DNA from: Steinernema hermaphroditum
Taxonomy: Eukaryota > Nematoda > Chromadorea > Rhabditida > Steinernematidae
Assembly (NCBI GenBank): GCA_030435675.1
Contig: CM059624.1
Coordinates: forward strand, 7,960,769 to 8,024,768
Direction of reading: 5' to 3'
DNA length: 64,000 nucleotides
A program made the translations under genes and the position numbers. This document shows, in pieces, positions 1-10,901 of the stretch (position 1 is the first letter of the stretch; each line of letters begins with the position of its first letter). Under the pieces are notes generated by a model. The model worked only from the letters and a program-made list of their open reading frames with translations, made no database searches and was not told the DNA's origin.

Positions 1-425
1 TTTAGAACTCTTTAGCCAACTTTATTGAACTTCGGTCTGAATTCCGGTTCAATTACTTTAGGATGCCTTCTAGAACAGCCGGAGTTCGCACTGGTTTCTT
101 TCTACCTTTCCAGGTCTTCTGCTTGACCTGTTCTATCTCCCTGTATCACTCAATGACTCGTTTGACCTCATACCGCTCAAATCCGACGGCTTTTACAGTA
201 CCCAGATTCGAGATTCCGAGCTTATGCATCAGAACTATGGAAAATCGGTCTTCAAATACTACGATTTTTTTCAACGAACAACTGCGAAATTACAGCTATC
301 AACAGATATTCAGAGCTATAAGAGGACGCTGAACACGAATATGACGTCCAAACGTGCTCAAACTCTCGGAAATCCACTTAAATCAACGAATCAAAAATGT
401 TGCACTTTATCTGGGACACCCTGTA
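1..425 (-). mobile_element. Left-edge copy of a mariner/Tc1-type transposon (degenerate, truncated by window)
   Basis: This stretch is clearly similar, in the same orientation, to 54060-54483. Its right end reads as a terminal inverted repeat (ATCTGGGACACCCTGTA), the partner of CAGGGTGGCCCAGAT at 53236. Minus-strand translation gives pieces of a mariner-type transposase N-terminal helix-turn-helix region (RTPAVLEGILK, SSIKLAKE), broken by stop codons. The catalytic part would lie left of the window. It cannot encode a functional transposase as read. It sits downstream of GPCR exon 2 on the minus strand, so it is probably inside an intron of that gene. Confidence 0.75.
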
Positions 426-713
426 TGTTTATGTTTTAGGGTTGCTACTGTTGGGCACAGAGGCCAGCCCCTCTGCAGCCACTTTGATCGTTGACCTAAC
501 AGGATAGTGATGTCAGGGCTCCGTCAAAAGATCGCTTTCCGTTTCCCTAAGTTCCCATTCGGTGTGGAGTCCTAACAATGAGTATCCCCGGAGGGCACGT
601 GGAGTACCCATTAATCAGTAGTGCTTCTGCTTAGACTCGGCGACCCTCTTTCCGATTCGGCAAACAATCTTTCTAATTCGCACTTTTAGGGAATTGGAAA
701 ACAAAGAAAGCAC

Positions 714-1461
714 CTGTCGAAGCTGATCACGGCCAGGAGCAGGATGGAGGCGGTACTGCAGGCTACGTCGCTGGCGGAGTAGATGTCGCACATGAGAGGT
801 CCCAGGAACCAGTAACCCCCTTGGACCTGCAACAGAGATCGCTGTGGGACCCTTTCACGACCACATTAGTGTGTTTACGCCTCTCCACCGGGGTTAACTC
901 ATTGATAAGTCCCTGACTCTGATCCCTCCCGAGGCCACCCGCAACGTTCCTCGGGACTGCACAAGAGCTCTTCGCACCCGGAAATAGAATTCGGCTTTTT
1001 CCGCTCAGAGAAGTTCCAAAAAGGTCGAAATTTAGTTTCGCGCCGAGAGCACTTAAGATGTGCAGAAGCGACTTTTTGTCGCCTAAAACAAACACTCGGC
1101 GCGCAAACGGCGAATTGCGCCAAATTGAATTGAAACGCGCTATTCTCGACTCCCTGGGAAGGGCCTCCGGTGGCCCATGGACGCCTTTAGGGGAGCTCCA
1201 AGAGGTGGAACCTACGTTGATGAGGACGGCGAAGGGCATGACGATGAGGGCGACGAAGAGGTCGGCGACGGCGAGGCCGAGGATCAAGAAGTTGATGGCG
1301 GAGTGGAGGGCGCGGAAGCGGAGCACCGAGACGATGACGAGGAGGTTGCCGAGGATCGTCGCCGCGGGGATGAGCACGAGTCCGAGGCCGAAGAGCTGGA
1401 TGTCGGCCTTCACCTCAGCGCCGTCGTGGGTGGCGTTGGCGCCCCCGCCGAAGACGTCCAT
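714..1461 (-). CDS. Aminergic GPCR, dopamine D2-like (first two coding exons; gene continues off the left edge)
   Basis: Two exons are readable. Exon 1 (1461-1216) starts with an ATG and an N-glycosylation site (NATHD), then encodes TM1 (GNLLVIVSVLRFRAL) and TM2 (NFLILGLAVADLFVALIVMP) with the family N of TM1 and LAVAD of TM2. It ends at AAC|GTAGGT. Exon 2 (826-714) follows a TTGCAG acceptor in phase 0 and encodes WFLGPLMCDIYSASDVACST...AVISFDR. This gives the conserved extracellular-loop-1 Trp, the TM3 disulphide Cys, the amine-binding Asp in TM3, and DR with the Arg codon split by a GTGCTT donor. Biogenic-amine receptors share exactly this pattern, and the wording is closest to the nematode dopamine receptor DOP-2, but tyramine or octopamine receptors cannot be excluded. 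TM4-7 are not in the window. A transposon relic lies in the presumed intron 2. Confidence 0.7.
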
Positions 1462-4400
1462 GGTCGGGGGTCAGGCGAAGGCGTGGAGGGGAAGGGCCTG
1501 GCGGGGAGAAGGACGCATCCTTCGGAAGCCGAAGACGTCGCTCCTCTGAAAGCGGATCGGCATCGAGGGAGCAGAGAAGAAGGTGTTATGCGCGGAGCTC
1601 GTCCGCCCGAGTGGATATGTCGAATCGCGTATGGATCAGTGCCTACAATTTGGGGGACAACTTCGAGGCCTCGACGCCGCCCTGGGTCGTTTTTGGCCCA
1701 AGCCGAGGCGCCAGCGCGTGAACTAATCGTCGCGGGACCTGATTGTGGCGCGCTTCTACAGTAGTCGGAGGATGAGAGGGAAGACGGTTTGTTGGGTGCC
1801 CGGTGAAGTGACGAATTCGATTTGGCCCGGGGAAAACAAGCCGAGGGCCGATCGGCGGCGCGGTGGCCGACGGCCGGAAAGGACTTCGCATAAGTGGATG
1901 TAAACGAGAGCAGCAGGAGTGTCCTTTGACGGAGTCATGGCCGAAGAATACTTATTTAGAAAGCGAACTCATCCGCGAAATCGACGATTCAGAGGACGTT
2001 CAGCCCGGAATGCGTGATGTTCCCCTCAAAACGTCCTTTCCGCCACCTTCCGCGCCCGGCCGAGGGAGGGCGCCGTCAAAAACACTCACCTAGGCGGAAA
2101 TCGCAAACAGCACAACAACAGCTTAATTGTCTCCGAAGGGCCCTCGCGCGCGGCCCTAATCAGCGCCTCTGCAGCGGATTGTTGTCGTCGGTAATTACAA
2201 AGGAGAATGGAGGAAATGACGCCCTCGGAGAAGTTTAATTTTAGAACTGCGCCCGGTTCCAGCCCAATTAGAGGCCCCCGGGGAGGGGGGCCGGGGTGTC
2301 GATCGGATGAGTGATCGACCACGTGCCGGCCCCGGCGAAGGGAAGTGACACCGCCGCCGACGTTCGCAGAGGGCGAACCGCGAAGACGCAATAAACGACC
2401 GAAGACGACGCCTGTCACGCAAACGAATTTGTTTTTGACGCCCGGGACAATGAAAACCTTTTTAAAAATTCTAATATTGGGCGCATAATGGGAAGAGAGA
2501 TATCGCGGCGGAAGGTGGCGCAAAACAATCGGCGGCGGCGGCAACTTGGACGCCAGGTCTCCGGGCGCACCCCTAATTGCAGAGTGCACGCCGAATTGCA
2601 ATTATCCCGAAACCGAAGTGCCAACGGGCCATCGGGTGCACTTCGCGCGGCAATTAATCGTTTGTTCCCGACGTGTCAAACCATAAAACTCATCGCCTAA
2701 CAAGGGAACTTTAATCAGCGCTTTGCGGCGGGACCGTAACCCAAGGGGGCGTCGGGGAGAAGAGCAAATAACCCAATCCAGGGGGCACAACCCTGGAATT
2801 AAGAGAGATCCGTCGGGGTGACGTGGGGTACGGTAGAAGGTGTTCGGCTCGTCAAAGGACGTTTAATTAGGGAGAAACAGCGCAGCGATCTCATTGAAAA
2901 TGAGTCCGGTCCTGACACGATCGCCGGGTGTTGGGACAAAAAATATACGTAATTAATGCGGCGCCCAGCGGAGCACTCGGCTCGGGGTTAATTGAGTGCT
3001 GAAAATCAAATAACGCATATTAGATAACGTGCCGAGGCCGGCTGAGTCACGTTGGGCGACCTCGGCTTGGCAGAAGGCGGTCGGAGGCGACCCCAATTGG
3101 ATTATGGTGCGACAGAAGGGGCACTTGGCGATAACTAGGGGCTTCTGGCCCTCCGGCTAACCCCCTCGGCGCCTACTCGTGCAGAGAATTGCAAACAAAC
3201 AAAACAAATGGGTTCCTCGTCGGCTCCGCTTCCCCTCATTTCCGCTTTCGTCGGTGGATTAATGCGATTGCGTGGACAAAAATATTCGAGCGGAATTCAG
3301 ACGAGCGGAAGAAGACGGCGAAGTGACGCCGCCTGGCGCATCGGCGTGACTCACGGCGAGGCCGGGGCAAACAGGAGGCGCCGCTTTTGGGTCGTCTCTA
3401 GGGGAGGGCGATTCGGGGACGGGTGATACCGCGACGTCGGCAGGGAGACAGGCACTTTAGGGAACTCGACGGGGAGGGGCGACGAAAACACCTCCGGAGA
3501 GTCACGTGTGACGTGACCGGACCTGCTCCGGTAGGCAGGAGCTGCCGGTAGGGAGAGGAGGAGGCGATCCAATGACAAAAACAATTAACATCTGTCGATC
3601 AAGGTAAACAAAAGGCGGCGATTCACAGAAGACCTTCGGGGGACTAGGGCTTCGCCTGCTCCTGCACAGCCCACTCGGGAAAGCCCAATCAAATCAGAAG
3701 ACTTTTAGGGGACAACAAGGAGCACTTTGTGGCGACCTTCGAAAAATAGCGATCAAAGGGGGTGTCGGGGACGGCGAGTTCAGAGACGAGGATGGAGGCG
3801 GGCCGAGGCCGTCGAAGAAGGCTTCTCGGAGTCGGCCGAAACAAAAGAGAAAGTAATTGCACGCTTGCACGAACTGTGCCCATGAGTCTCAAGGGCAATT
3901 AGAGCCAAAGGTCGGCTCCATGAGGTCCCGAGGACCACCGCGGAGGAAAACAAGGCGTGATCGGGCAACTGACTCCGCTCGGCGCTAATCGGAGTCCGCT
4001 CGCGTCGGATCGCTCTGCATATCTGAGGAGTCATACTCTCGAATCTTCGCCTCGTCTCCCTCTTTCGCCCTCCGCGTTGCAGCCGATAATCGCCAGAAAT
4101 GAGATTTAAACACTTTTCGCAACAAATTGTGGAGATTCCGCGGGGATTCCGCGCGACGTCACTCGGCCAGGCCTCTACCTGCCCCTCCGACTTAAGGGAT
4201 TCGCCCTTTTTGGGGCCTTTATCAGAGAAGGTCGATTCCCAGGAACTCTTTTTGTTCCCCGGACTCTTTTTCGATTTTCAAAAGCAGAAACGGAAAATGG
4301 AGTGTGCAGAAAGAAGGCAATTAAACGGACTCCCGCGAACACTTCGGGGGAACGGATCAGGGGCTTCTTCCAGCTCCCTTTCGGCCCCTGGCCAACAGAG

Positions 4401-7400
4401 AACACTTCTGTAGCGGTTCCGCATTCGTTCCCCAACGCCCCCTCCCGTCACATGGTCCGGGAGCGCTGGAGCAAAGGAGCAGCCGCACTTTCCCAGAAGG
4501 AAACACCCCACACCCTATTTGGCAATTAGGGCCGGCTACCCGGGCAGTGCCGGATCCCAGGTGACGCGCCACTCTAATCGCTTTGAACTCTCGCTCGAAT
4601 TTCAATTTTATTTCGGACGGAACGCCGATTGGCCAATTGGGTCCGTCCGTTCGGAGAGCACAACTTGGCGCCTTCCTGCAAACACTAATTGTGTACAAAG
4701 CGACGCGGAAGTCGACAAATTGGATTTTATTAATTTATACTCGTCTCCAAAGTCTTCCGCTAATTGTAAATTTATAACTTCGGCCGTCTGCTCGACTGTT
4801 TACTAACACGTTGCAGCCAAAGGCACAACCAAATCTCGCCTGGGAATTATTTATGATGTTGAAGGACGCTAAGACAGACGCGGCGACGTCACTTTCTCTC
4901 CACCAAAGCCACTCTCTATGAACGTGATTCATTCTTTGAAAATCAGCGCCACGCGCGCAGGTGATTTCTTTAGGGCAATCAACCTCTTCTCGGCCGAGTA
5001 GATGATCTCTGGCCTCCAGAATTTACTATTATTCGACGAAAATATATGCCACAGGACTACTGTATTTATCCTTTTGGAGATTTTCTTTTGGATATTTGAA
5101 ATGAATAAAAGTGAGATATGAACTGATAGTATTCCTAAATGAGAGACGCCAATCGGACTCAGATGTGGCATCAAGGGGTGGATAGCCAACAAGACAAACT
5201 AATTTTGACGAATTGACTCATTTGTTTCCAAAGGAACAGAAAGGAACAAGATTAGATCTGTTCTATTTTGTGACTAAAATTTTCTTCATTTTTTTATTTT
5301 ATCGCTAGGATGTTAGAATGCATATTTGTCCTCTTAGGGGTGAGATCCCGTCGCTCGTCTCCACAGGAAAGATCACTTGATGAGTAGAAGTGCTCCCTGG
5401 AGGATCTGTACTTTTGACCGACGTTGACGAGTCCCCCTCATGTGACATCGAGCAGTATTTCAAACTTCCCGGATAGGCTTTTCGTGCAAGGGTCGAGCTG
5501 TAAAGACGTAGGTGCAGACTATTCTGGGAACAGTGTCGCCGTTTTGACCTCTGAATCTTAGAGGCGACTGTTGTGAGATTCTAAGAAAGCTCGGCATTGA
5601 AATGTCTTCCGGTAGTTGTATGATCCGTGGCGCCTTGAAAAACAAAGTGCTTTCTAAGGAACACGGTCTGCAAGTCAAAAAAGGGAAGACCACAAGATCT
5701 TGGGTTCGTTAGGCCTGGATGCAGCTGGCCCACACGCCAAAGATCCGTTTAGGAAAGTCCTTTTGATGAGTACGGCCACTCACCCAAAACATTTATTTGC
5801 ACTTTTGGTCGACGTGTGGCGCTGACGTCCGTTCGCAAACAAGCCGTTCCCTTCCCTGGACCGCATACCGTAATCACGCGATTCTCGCCAGGAGGCTCGC
5901 GCCAAATCCTCCCCTGAATCCCGGAGCTTCAGAAGAAGGAGCGGGACTTACGCGAGCAGAGTCGCCCTAATCTCCGAGAACAAATGAAGAAACGCGACGA
6001 GATGAGTGCGCCTAATCGCTTCGTGATTCCTTCGGACGCCGCGGGTGACTCCGGCCCGACGGATCATAAACATGGCCCGGTGGAGACGCGCCACTCAAAC
6101 CCCTCGAGGGTCCATTCGCATAAGTGAGAAGCGCTCAAACATGAAAACTCATCGCTGCGAAAACAAGGCCCGGCCGGAAGGGCGCTACAGAAGTCGCTGG
6201 GAACGCAGGCCTGGAGGCCGAGAGGAGTTCGGGTTGGGGAATGTCATCATCTCCGGCGCACCTTCGCTTGGCCAAATTGCCCAATTTTGGTCGGGCAAAG
6301 GGCCATGGACACCTATTTTCGTGCCCTCGAAAAAGCGATCGCCGTCCGGAAACGTCATATCACCATAATTGCAGGAAAGGGAGCCCCGAGGAGGCCGGGG
6401 TCGACGCGTCTTCTACGCCCGAGTGCGCCCGAGAATACAGAACGCGAAGGGAATCCGACACGGCGGATGACAAGGAGCACTCGAGGAGACATGACTCTGC
6501 GTGTGGCAGTTCGCGAAATGCCAAAAACACGCGTCTCACGCAAAACAAAGGGAACGTCTGCGGATCGAGTGATAAGACGAGTGACAACGTCGTCGTCGCC
6601 GAAAGCCCTTCTGGGGAGCCACGGGCGGACTGAGGTTCCCCCAATTCTTCCAGGCGCCCCCGATCGTATAAATCGGGCCGATATCGTCAACAAATCCGGA
6701 GTCAACAAACCCATCGAAGTGACAGGTGCCTTGGAGGGTCCCGGCGAAGAGACGACGACTGCACGCGACTCCAAAACACGGCCCGGACAAAAGAAACATG
6801 ATCACCCCCGGATCGCTTCCGGAGGCACGCGAGGACCAGAGGTGGCGCACGCCTAATTGTAAGTCCGCCGCCCCTCTGATTGGATTAGGGACCCAGAAGG
6901 ACGACGACGTCCGAAGACCGGGAGACGAGTGATGTATTATTTGTGTGTATCTAATGAAATTAGCCCATTTGCTGCGAAGACGTGTGGCGGTACGCAACAC
7001 GCGCACCCATAATGGACGCCGAGGGTCAGAGGGGACAAAGGCCCGAGGAAGCGGAGCTGCATTAACATAATAGGCGCCTTCTGCGCGCAACCTGATCGAG
7101 CTGAGATTACGGTGGATCAGCGGCTTTGTGGACAGTGAAATCAGGGAGAGGGAGACTCATAGATGCGAAAGGAGATACCCACGGAAGTCGCCCGGGTATC
7201 CACAAACACGGCGCCGTCTTTAGTCCGCTCGGAGCACAAACAGGGACCTGGCGCCGATCTACGGTCGTTTATTACCGTAATTGGATTGCAATGAGGCCAC
7301 GTCAATCGGTTGATCGGGTTATTCGAACTTATTACTCCCTCGAGGAAAGTTCACCCAACTGAACAATTACGCGATTTATCGAAATCGAATAGGTGCCGCG

Positions 7401-9319
7401 CACTTCGGGGCGTATTTCAGGGTTTTAGGAAACCGCTGGGGTTCATAGATGGCCGCTGTGGAGGTGGTGGTGACATTTAGAATCCAGGAAGCACATGGAG
7501 GTCGGAGGCCGCACCATTTGGAATTTGTGACTGCGCATTTTATGGGCATAAAGTGACACCACCTTCCGGGGAATTTATCGGTTCTATTTCAGTCGAGAGT
7601 CACTTTAGTTGCCGTGCCGAGGCTGCAAAAAAAGCGCAAACATGAAATACGGCCGCAGAAGAAGCCTGCGAGACTATTATTGACGAAGCTGTCACCCTCC
7701 CCTCGACGAGCTCCAGAGGACACAGAAGGGACCAGACTGTCTCCAAAAACAGTGTGCCATCCATCAAACTGCAGAAGGCGATCAATCTCCCGACGAAGAC
7801 CCTCAGCCGACTGGGCGTGGAAGGGCTACGGAAGACTAAGCGGCGATGCCGCCATTCACCCGTTCATTCAACTGTGCGAATAATTAAATTTGCGAATTTG
7901 ACACACAAAACGTCGTCGTCACGAGCGGCTCGTAAACTCGGAAGCCGCCGCCGCGAATTTGCCGACGGCCTCCGTAACCGGCCCGACGAATAATTAAAAA
8001 ATTTGCGCGAAAACAAATGATTTTGCGGGCACTCAAACATCGGAGGGCCGAATCCCTGGGGATCCGAAGTCGAATCGCGGGGATTACGGAGCGGAGGAGG
8101 CCAAAGAGCGGAGACGGGAGGCCAATGACGCAGAATGGAGTCAACGGCATAATAAACAGAATTCGAATGAAATAAAGGCAAAACAGAGTCATAACTCGCG
8201 GCACGTTCCATGCGCCATTGGCTGATTGGATTGACACCTTCCGGCTAGAGTCGGAGCGAATCTAGATAAGTGGATCAGGAGTGGTCACACAAGGACCTCT
8301 TCAGATCCAAGATTCAAAGTTGTTTTCGGAGGCATTTTCTCGAAGATATGACTCACTGGATCAGATCAGCGCTGTTTTGATCTCTCGTAAGCTCACCTCG
8401 TGTCAGTCACACTTTGTCATGATCCGATTTTCACCGAGGATCGCATCTACATCGCCACTGTGCCTTACGGATCGGGTCGAAGAGGGTTAGGCGTATCCTG
8501 CCAGATTAAGCCACTGGAGGAACAAGCGGAGTGCCGAGGAGGGTGGAAATCCGCTGTGCACCGCCCCCAGACGCTCCGGAATCTGCTTCAGGAGCTCTCT
8601 CTCCTTAGTTTCCTCAGTAGATCAGCTCCAAAAGAGCTTCATTGCCCCGCCTCTTCGTACCTTCCGGTCTCTTATCTGAGAAGTTTTATCCTTGGCGCAT
8701 GAGATCAAAGCTGCACTTACACTTATATGATTAGATCAGATAAGCAACGACTAGGTGCAGAGGCTATCACTGGCACTACCCTCGACGGCCGAGGAATAGG
8801 GATGGCACCTCGGAAAACGGACGAGCCGAGGCAGAAGCAGAGGGACCAACAGACCCGCCTGATGGGACAAGAGATGGTCCAATTTGGAAGAAATGAAAAC
8901 AATTTGATGAATGCGTCATAACATAGAATAAATCGCCACTCAGGCGAACGCTCGGCCGCGCGTTCCGAAGGTGTGCACAGGGCCACTTCTATCTCGTGCA
9001 TCTATAATTCATCGTCTTTTGCTTCATAACATTCGCCATATATCGCCGAAACCGTTTGGCCCACAAATATCCACAAACCAGATAAACAAGGAAGCGCCTT
9101 CGGACAAGGCGCTTATTCAACTTCAACAGGATCCCAAGGGAGCACGAGACGTCATATCCATCCCCGCCATGCACATGCAGAACTCCGAAGAGGCCGGAAG
9201 ACGTGTTCCCACTTTATCGAACGTGGTTCTTCAACAAGTTAAAGGAAAACAGACAACAGCCATCATCAACAAAACAATAACAACAACGTGAGACAACTTA
9301 ACAGCAATATACACGAGAT
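1462..9319. other. 7.9 kb gene-free interval upstream of the aminergic GPCR
   Basis: No exon series with coherent splice sites or recognisable protein similarity was found on either strand. The open frames present are short and overlap each other on opposite strands, as expected of GC-rich non-coding DNA. TACCGTA-type words occur near 5868 and 7273. Because the GPCR reads away from this interval, it probably holds that gene's promoter, 5' leader and enhancers, and perhaps 3' sequence of fibrillarin. Upstream non-coding exons cannot be excluded. Confidence 0.5.
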
Positions 9320-10415
9320 TTACGCGGTTCCCTTCTTCTTGGGGCGGTATTCGGCAACAACAACAGCGTGGTCACGTTCGTAGGGCTCAAGTGTCACCTG
9401 CTCACGGGGCTTGAACTTCTCCTCCTTGAGCTTGTTGACTTCACCAGCGAAGACGGCTTCTGGCTCAGCGGTACTATCGATGCAGTTCGCCTTGATGGAA
9501 ATGACGCAGTGACCTCCATTCTTCAAGAAATGGTGGGCATTCAGAGCGACGATACGGGCCTGATCGGGCTGAGCGACGTCGGCGAAGATGGTGTCGACCA
9601 TGCCGACCAACATTCTGTACTTGTGTGGGTGACGAGCATCTTCGACGATGGGGATGATGTTAGGTCTCTTCTTGGCGACGTTCAGCAGGTCACGGCCAGA
9701 ACGGTGACTGAATTCGACAGCATACACAAGACCTTCCTACAACAATGCTTTAATGAATGGCTGTCCGGGCGCTTTATCCACTCACAGGTCCGACCATGTC
9801 AGAGCAGTGGGAAACTGTGGTACCCGAGGCAGCTCCGAGATAGAGCAGCTTCGTTCCAGGCTTGATGTGGACATTGTCAAGACCGGCCATCATGGAAGCG
9901 GCCAACTTGGAGCGGAAGGGGTTCCACACGCGGTATTCGGTGGGGTTCTCAGCGCCTTCTTGAACGGAAACGCGCTTCTCGCCGTACACGGACTCTCCGA
10001 CAACAAGATTCTTGGTGGCGAGAGCGTCTTCCTTTCCCTTGACAATGAAGACACCTAAACTATTTCGTAGAATCAAGAGCCACGCGTAATGTTACTAACC
10101 TTCGTAACGATGAGGCTCAACGATAACGGTCTTGCCGCCCCGCATTCCACCGGCTCCACCGCGTCCTCCACGGGGGCTTCCGCGTCCACCCCGGGGACCT
10201 CCGCGTCCACGGGGGCTTCCACGGCCACCACGGTCGCCGCCAAATCCACCACCGCGGCCTCCGAATCCACCACCGCGTCCGCCACCACGGCCTCCGAATC
10301 CTCCGCGGCCACCTCTGTCACCAAATCCGCCACGGCCGCCTCTGTCGCCGCCACGGCCTCCGCGGAATCCACCGCGTCCGCCGCCGCCTCGTGGTGAAAA
10401 GTCAGGACGTCCCAT
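9320..10415 (-). CDS. fib-1: Fibrillarin, box C/D snoRNP 2'-O-methyltransferase
   Basis: Three exons (10415-10100, 10054-9786, 9736-9320) join in frame to 333 aa, the usual fibrillarin length. Fibrillarin is the nucleolar methyltransferase of box C/D snoRNPs that 2'-O-methylates rRNA. The N terminus (about residues 8-95) is a dense GAR domain of RGG/GGRGG repeats. The Rossmann methyltransferase domain follows, with the SAM-binding stretch [12 protein letters not shown], then [31 protein letters not shown] and [14 protein letters not shown]. It ends in the usual Lys-rich KKKGTA. The donors are G|GTTAGT and T|GTGAGT and the acceptors TTTAG and TTGTAG. The start ATG ([10 protein letters not shown]) follows an AACTTCAG acceptor by about 10 nt, as at a trans-spliced start. 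The gene is divergent from mms-19. Confidence 0.97.
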
Positions 10416-10901
10416 TATTGATACCTGAAGTTGGGAAAGTTGAGTAAGTATCTTTTGTCTCAATTTACACGAGCAACGCGGCAGGCTCTGGGGCACCAAG
10501 AATTTCGTTTTTTTTTTGGGAACAAATGGTGTTAACGGAGAAAATAAACATTTTCGGATAACAAGCAGAGCAGCGATTCACGGAAATCAATGCAAATTTC
10601 TGAACGACCAATAGCAACGCACGAACCTAAAGAACTGATCGCGTCGCAGCAAGAGGCGCCACAACTTTACTGTAAACGCAACGCGCCGAGAATTCGCGGC
10701 AAGACCCAGCACGCACTGGAAATGTGTTTTAAAAGTCGTATGTTGTCCCCGGCAAAAAGTAAAGAGAGCGAGTGAGGTGCTGATAAGAGGGCAGATCGAA
10801 TTTTAGGGGAAACCGTAGATTCAGAGGCGATTCGTGAAGCGGAAGTCCTCTGGGGAACATCGTGCTTGTCGTACTTGAATCCTGAAACGGGCTGTTTAGG
10901 G
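10416..10901. promoter_or_regulatory. Shared divergent promoter region between fib-1 and mms-19
   Basis: These 486 bp separate the two divergent start codons. Each ATG is preceded within about 15 nt by a splice acceptor with no matching upstream coding exon: AACTTCAG on the minus strand for fib-1, and CTGTTTAG on the plus strand for mms-19. That fits spliced-leader addition sites. A T9 tract lies near 10509. No TATA box was recognised. Confidence 0.5.

Noticed and set aside
1177..1764. 195-aa plus-strand open frame rich in Asp/Glu
   Set aside because: It is the antisense shadow of GPCR exon 1 continuing into GC-rich non-coding DNA; the acidic composition is an artefact.
8971..9291. Small frames just downstream of fib-1
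   Set aside because: Low information, overlapping on both strands; treated as 3' flank.
10089..10397. Plus-strand Pro-rich and Ser/Thr/Ala-rich frames
   Set aside because: Complement of the fibrillarin RGG repeat region.
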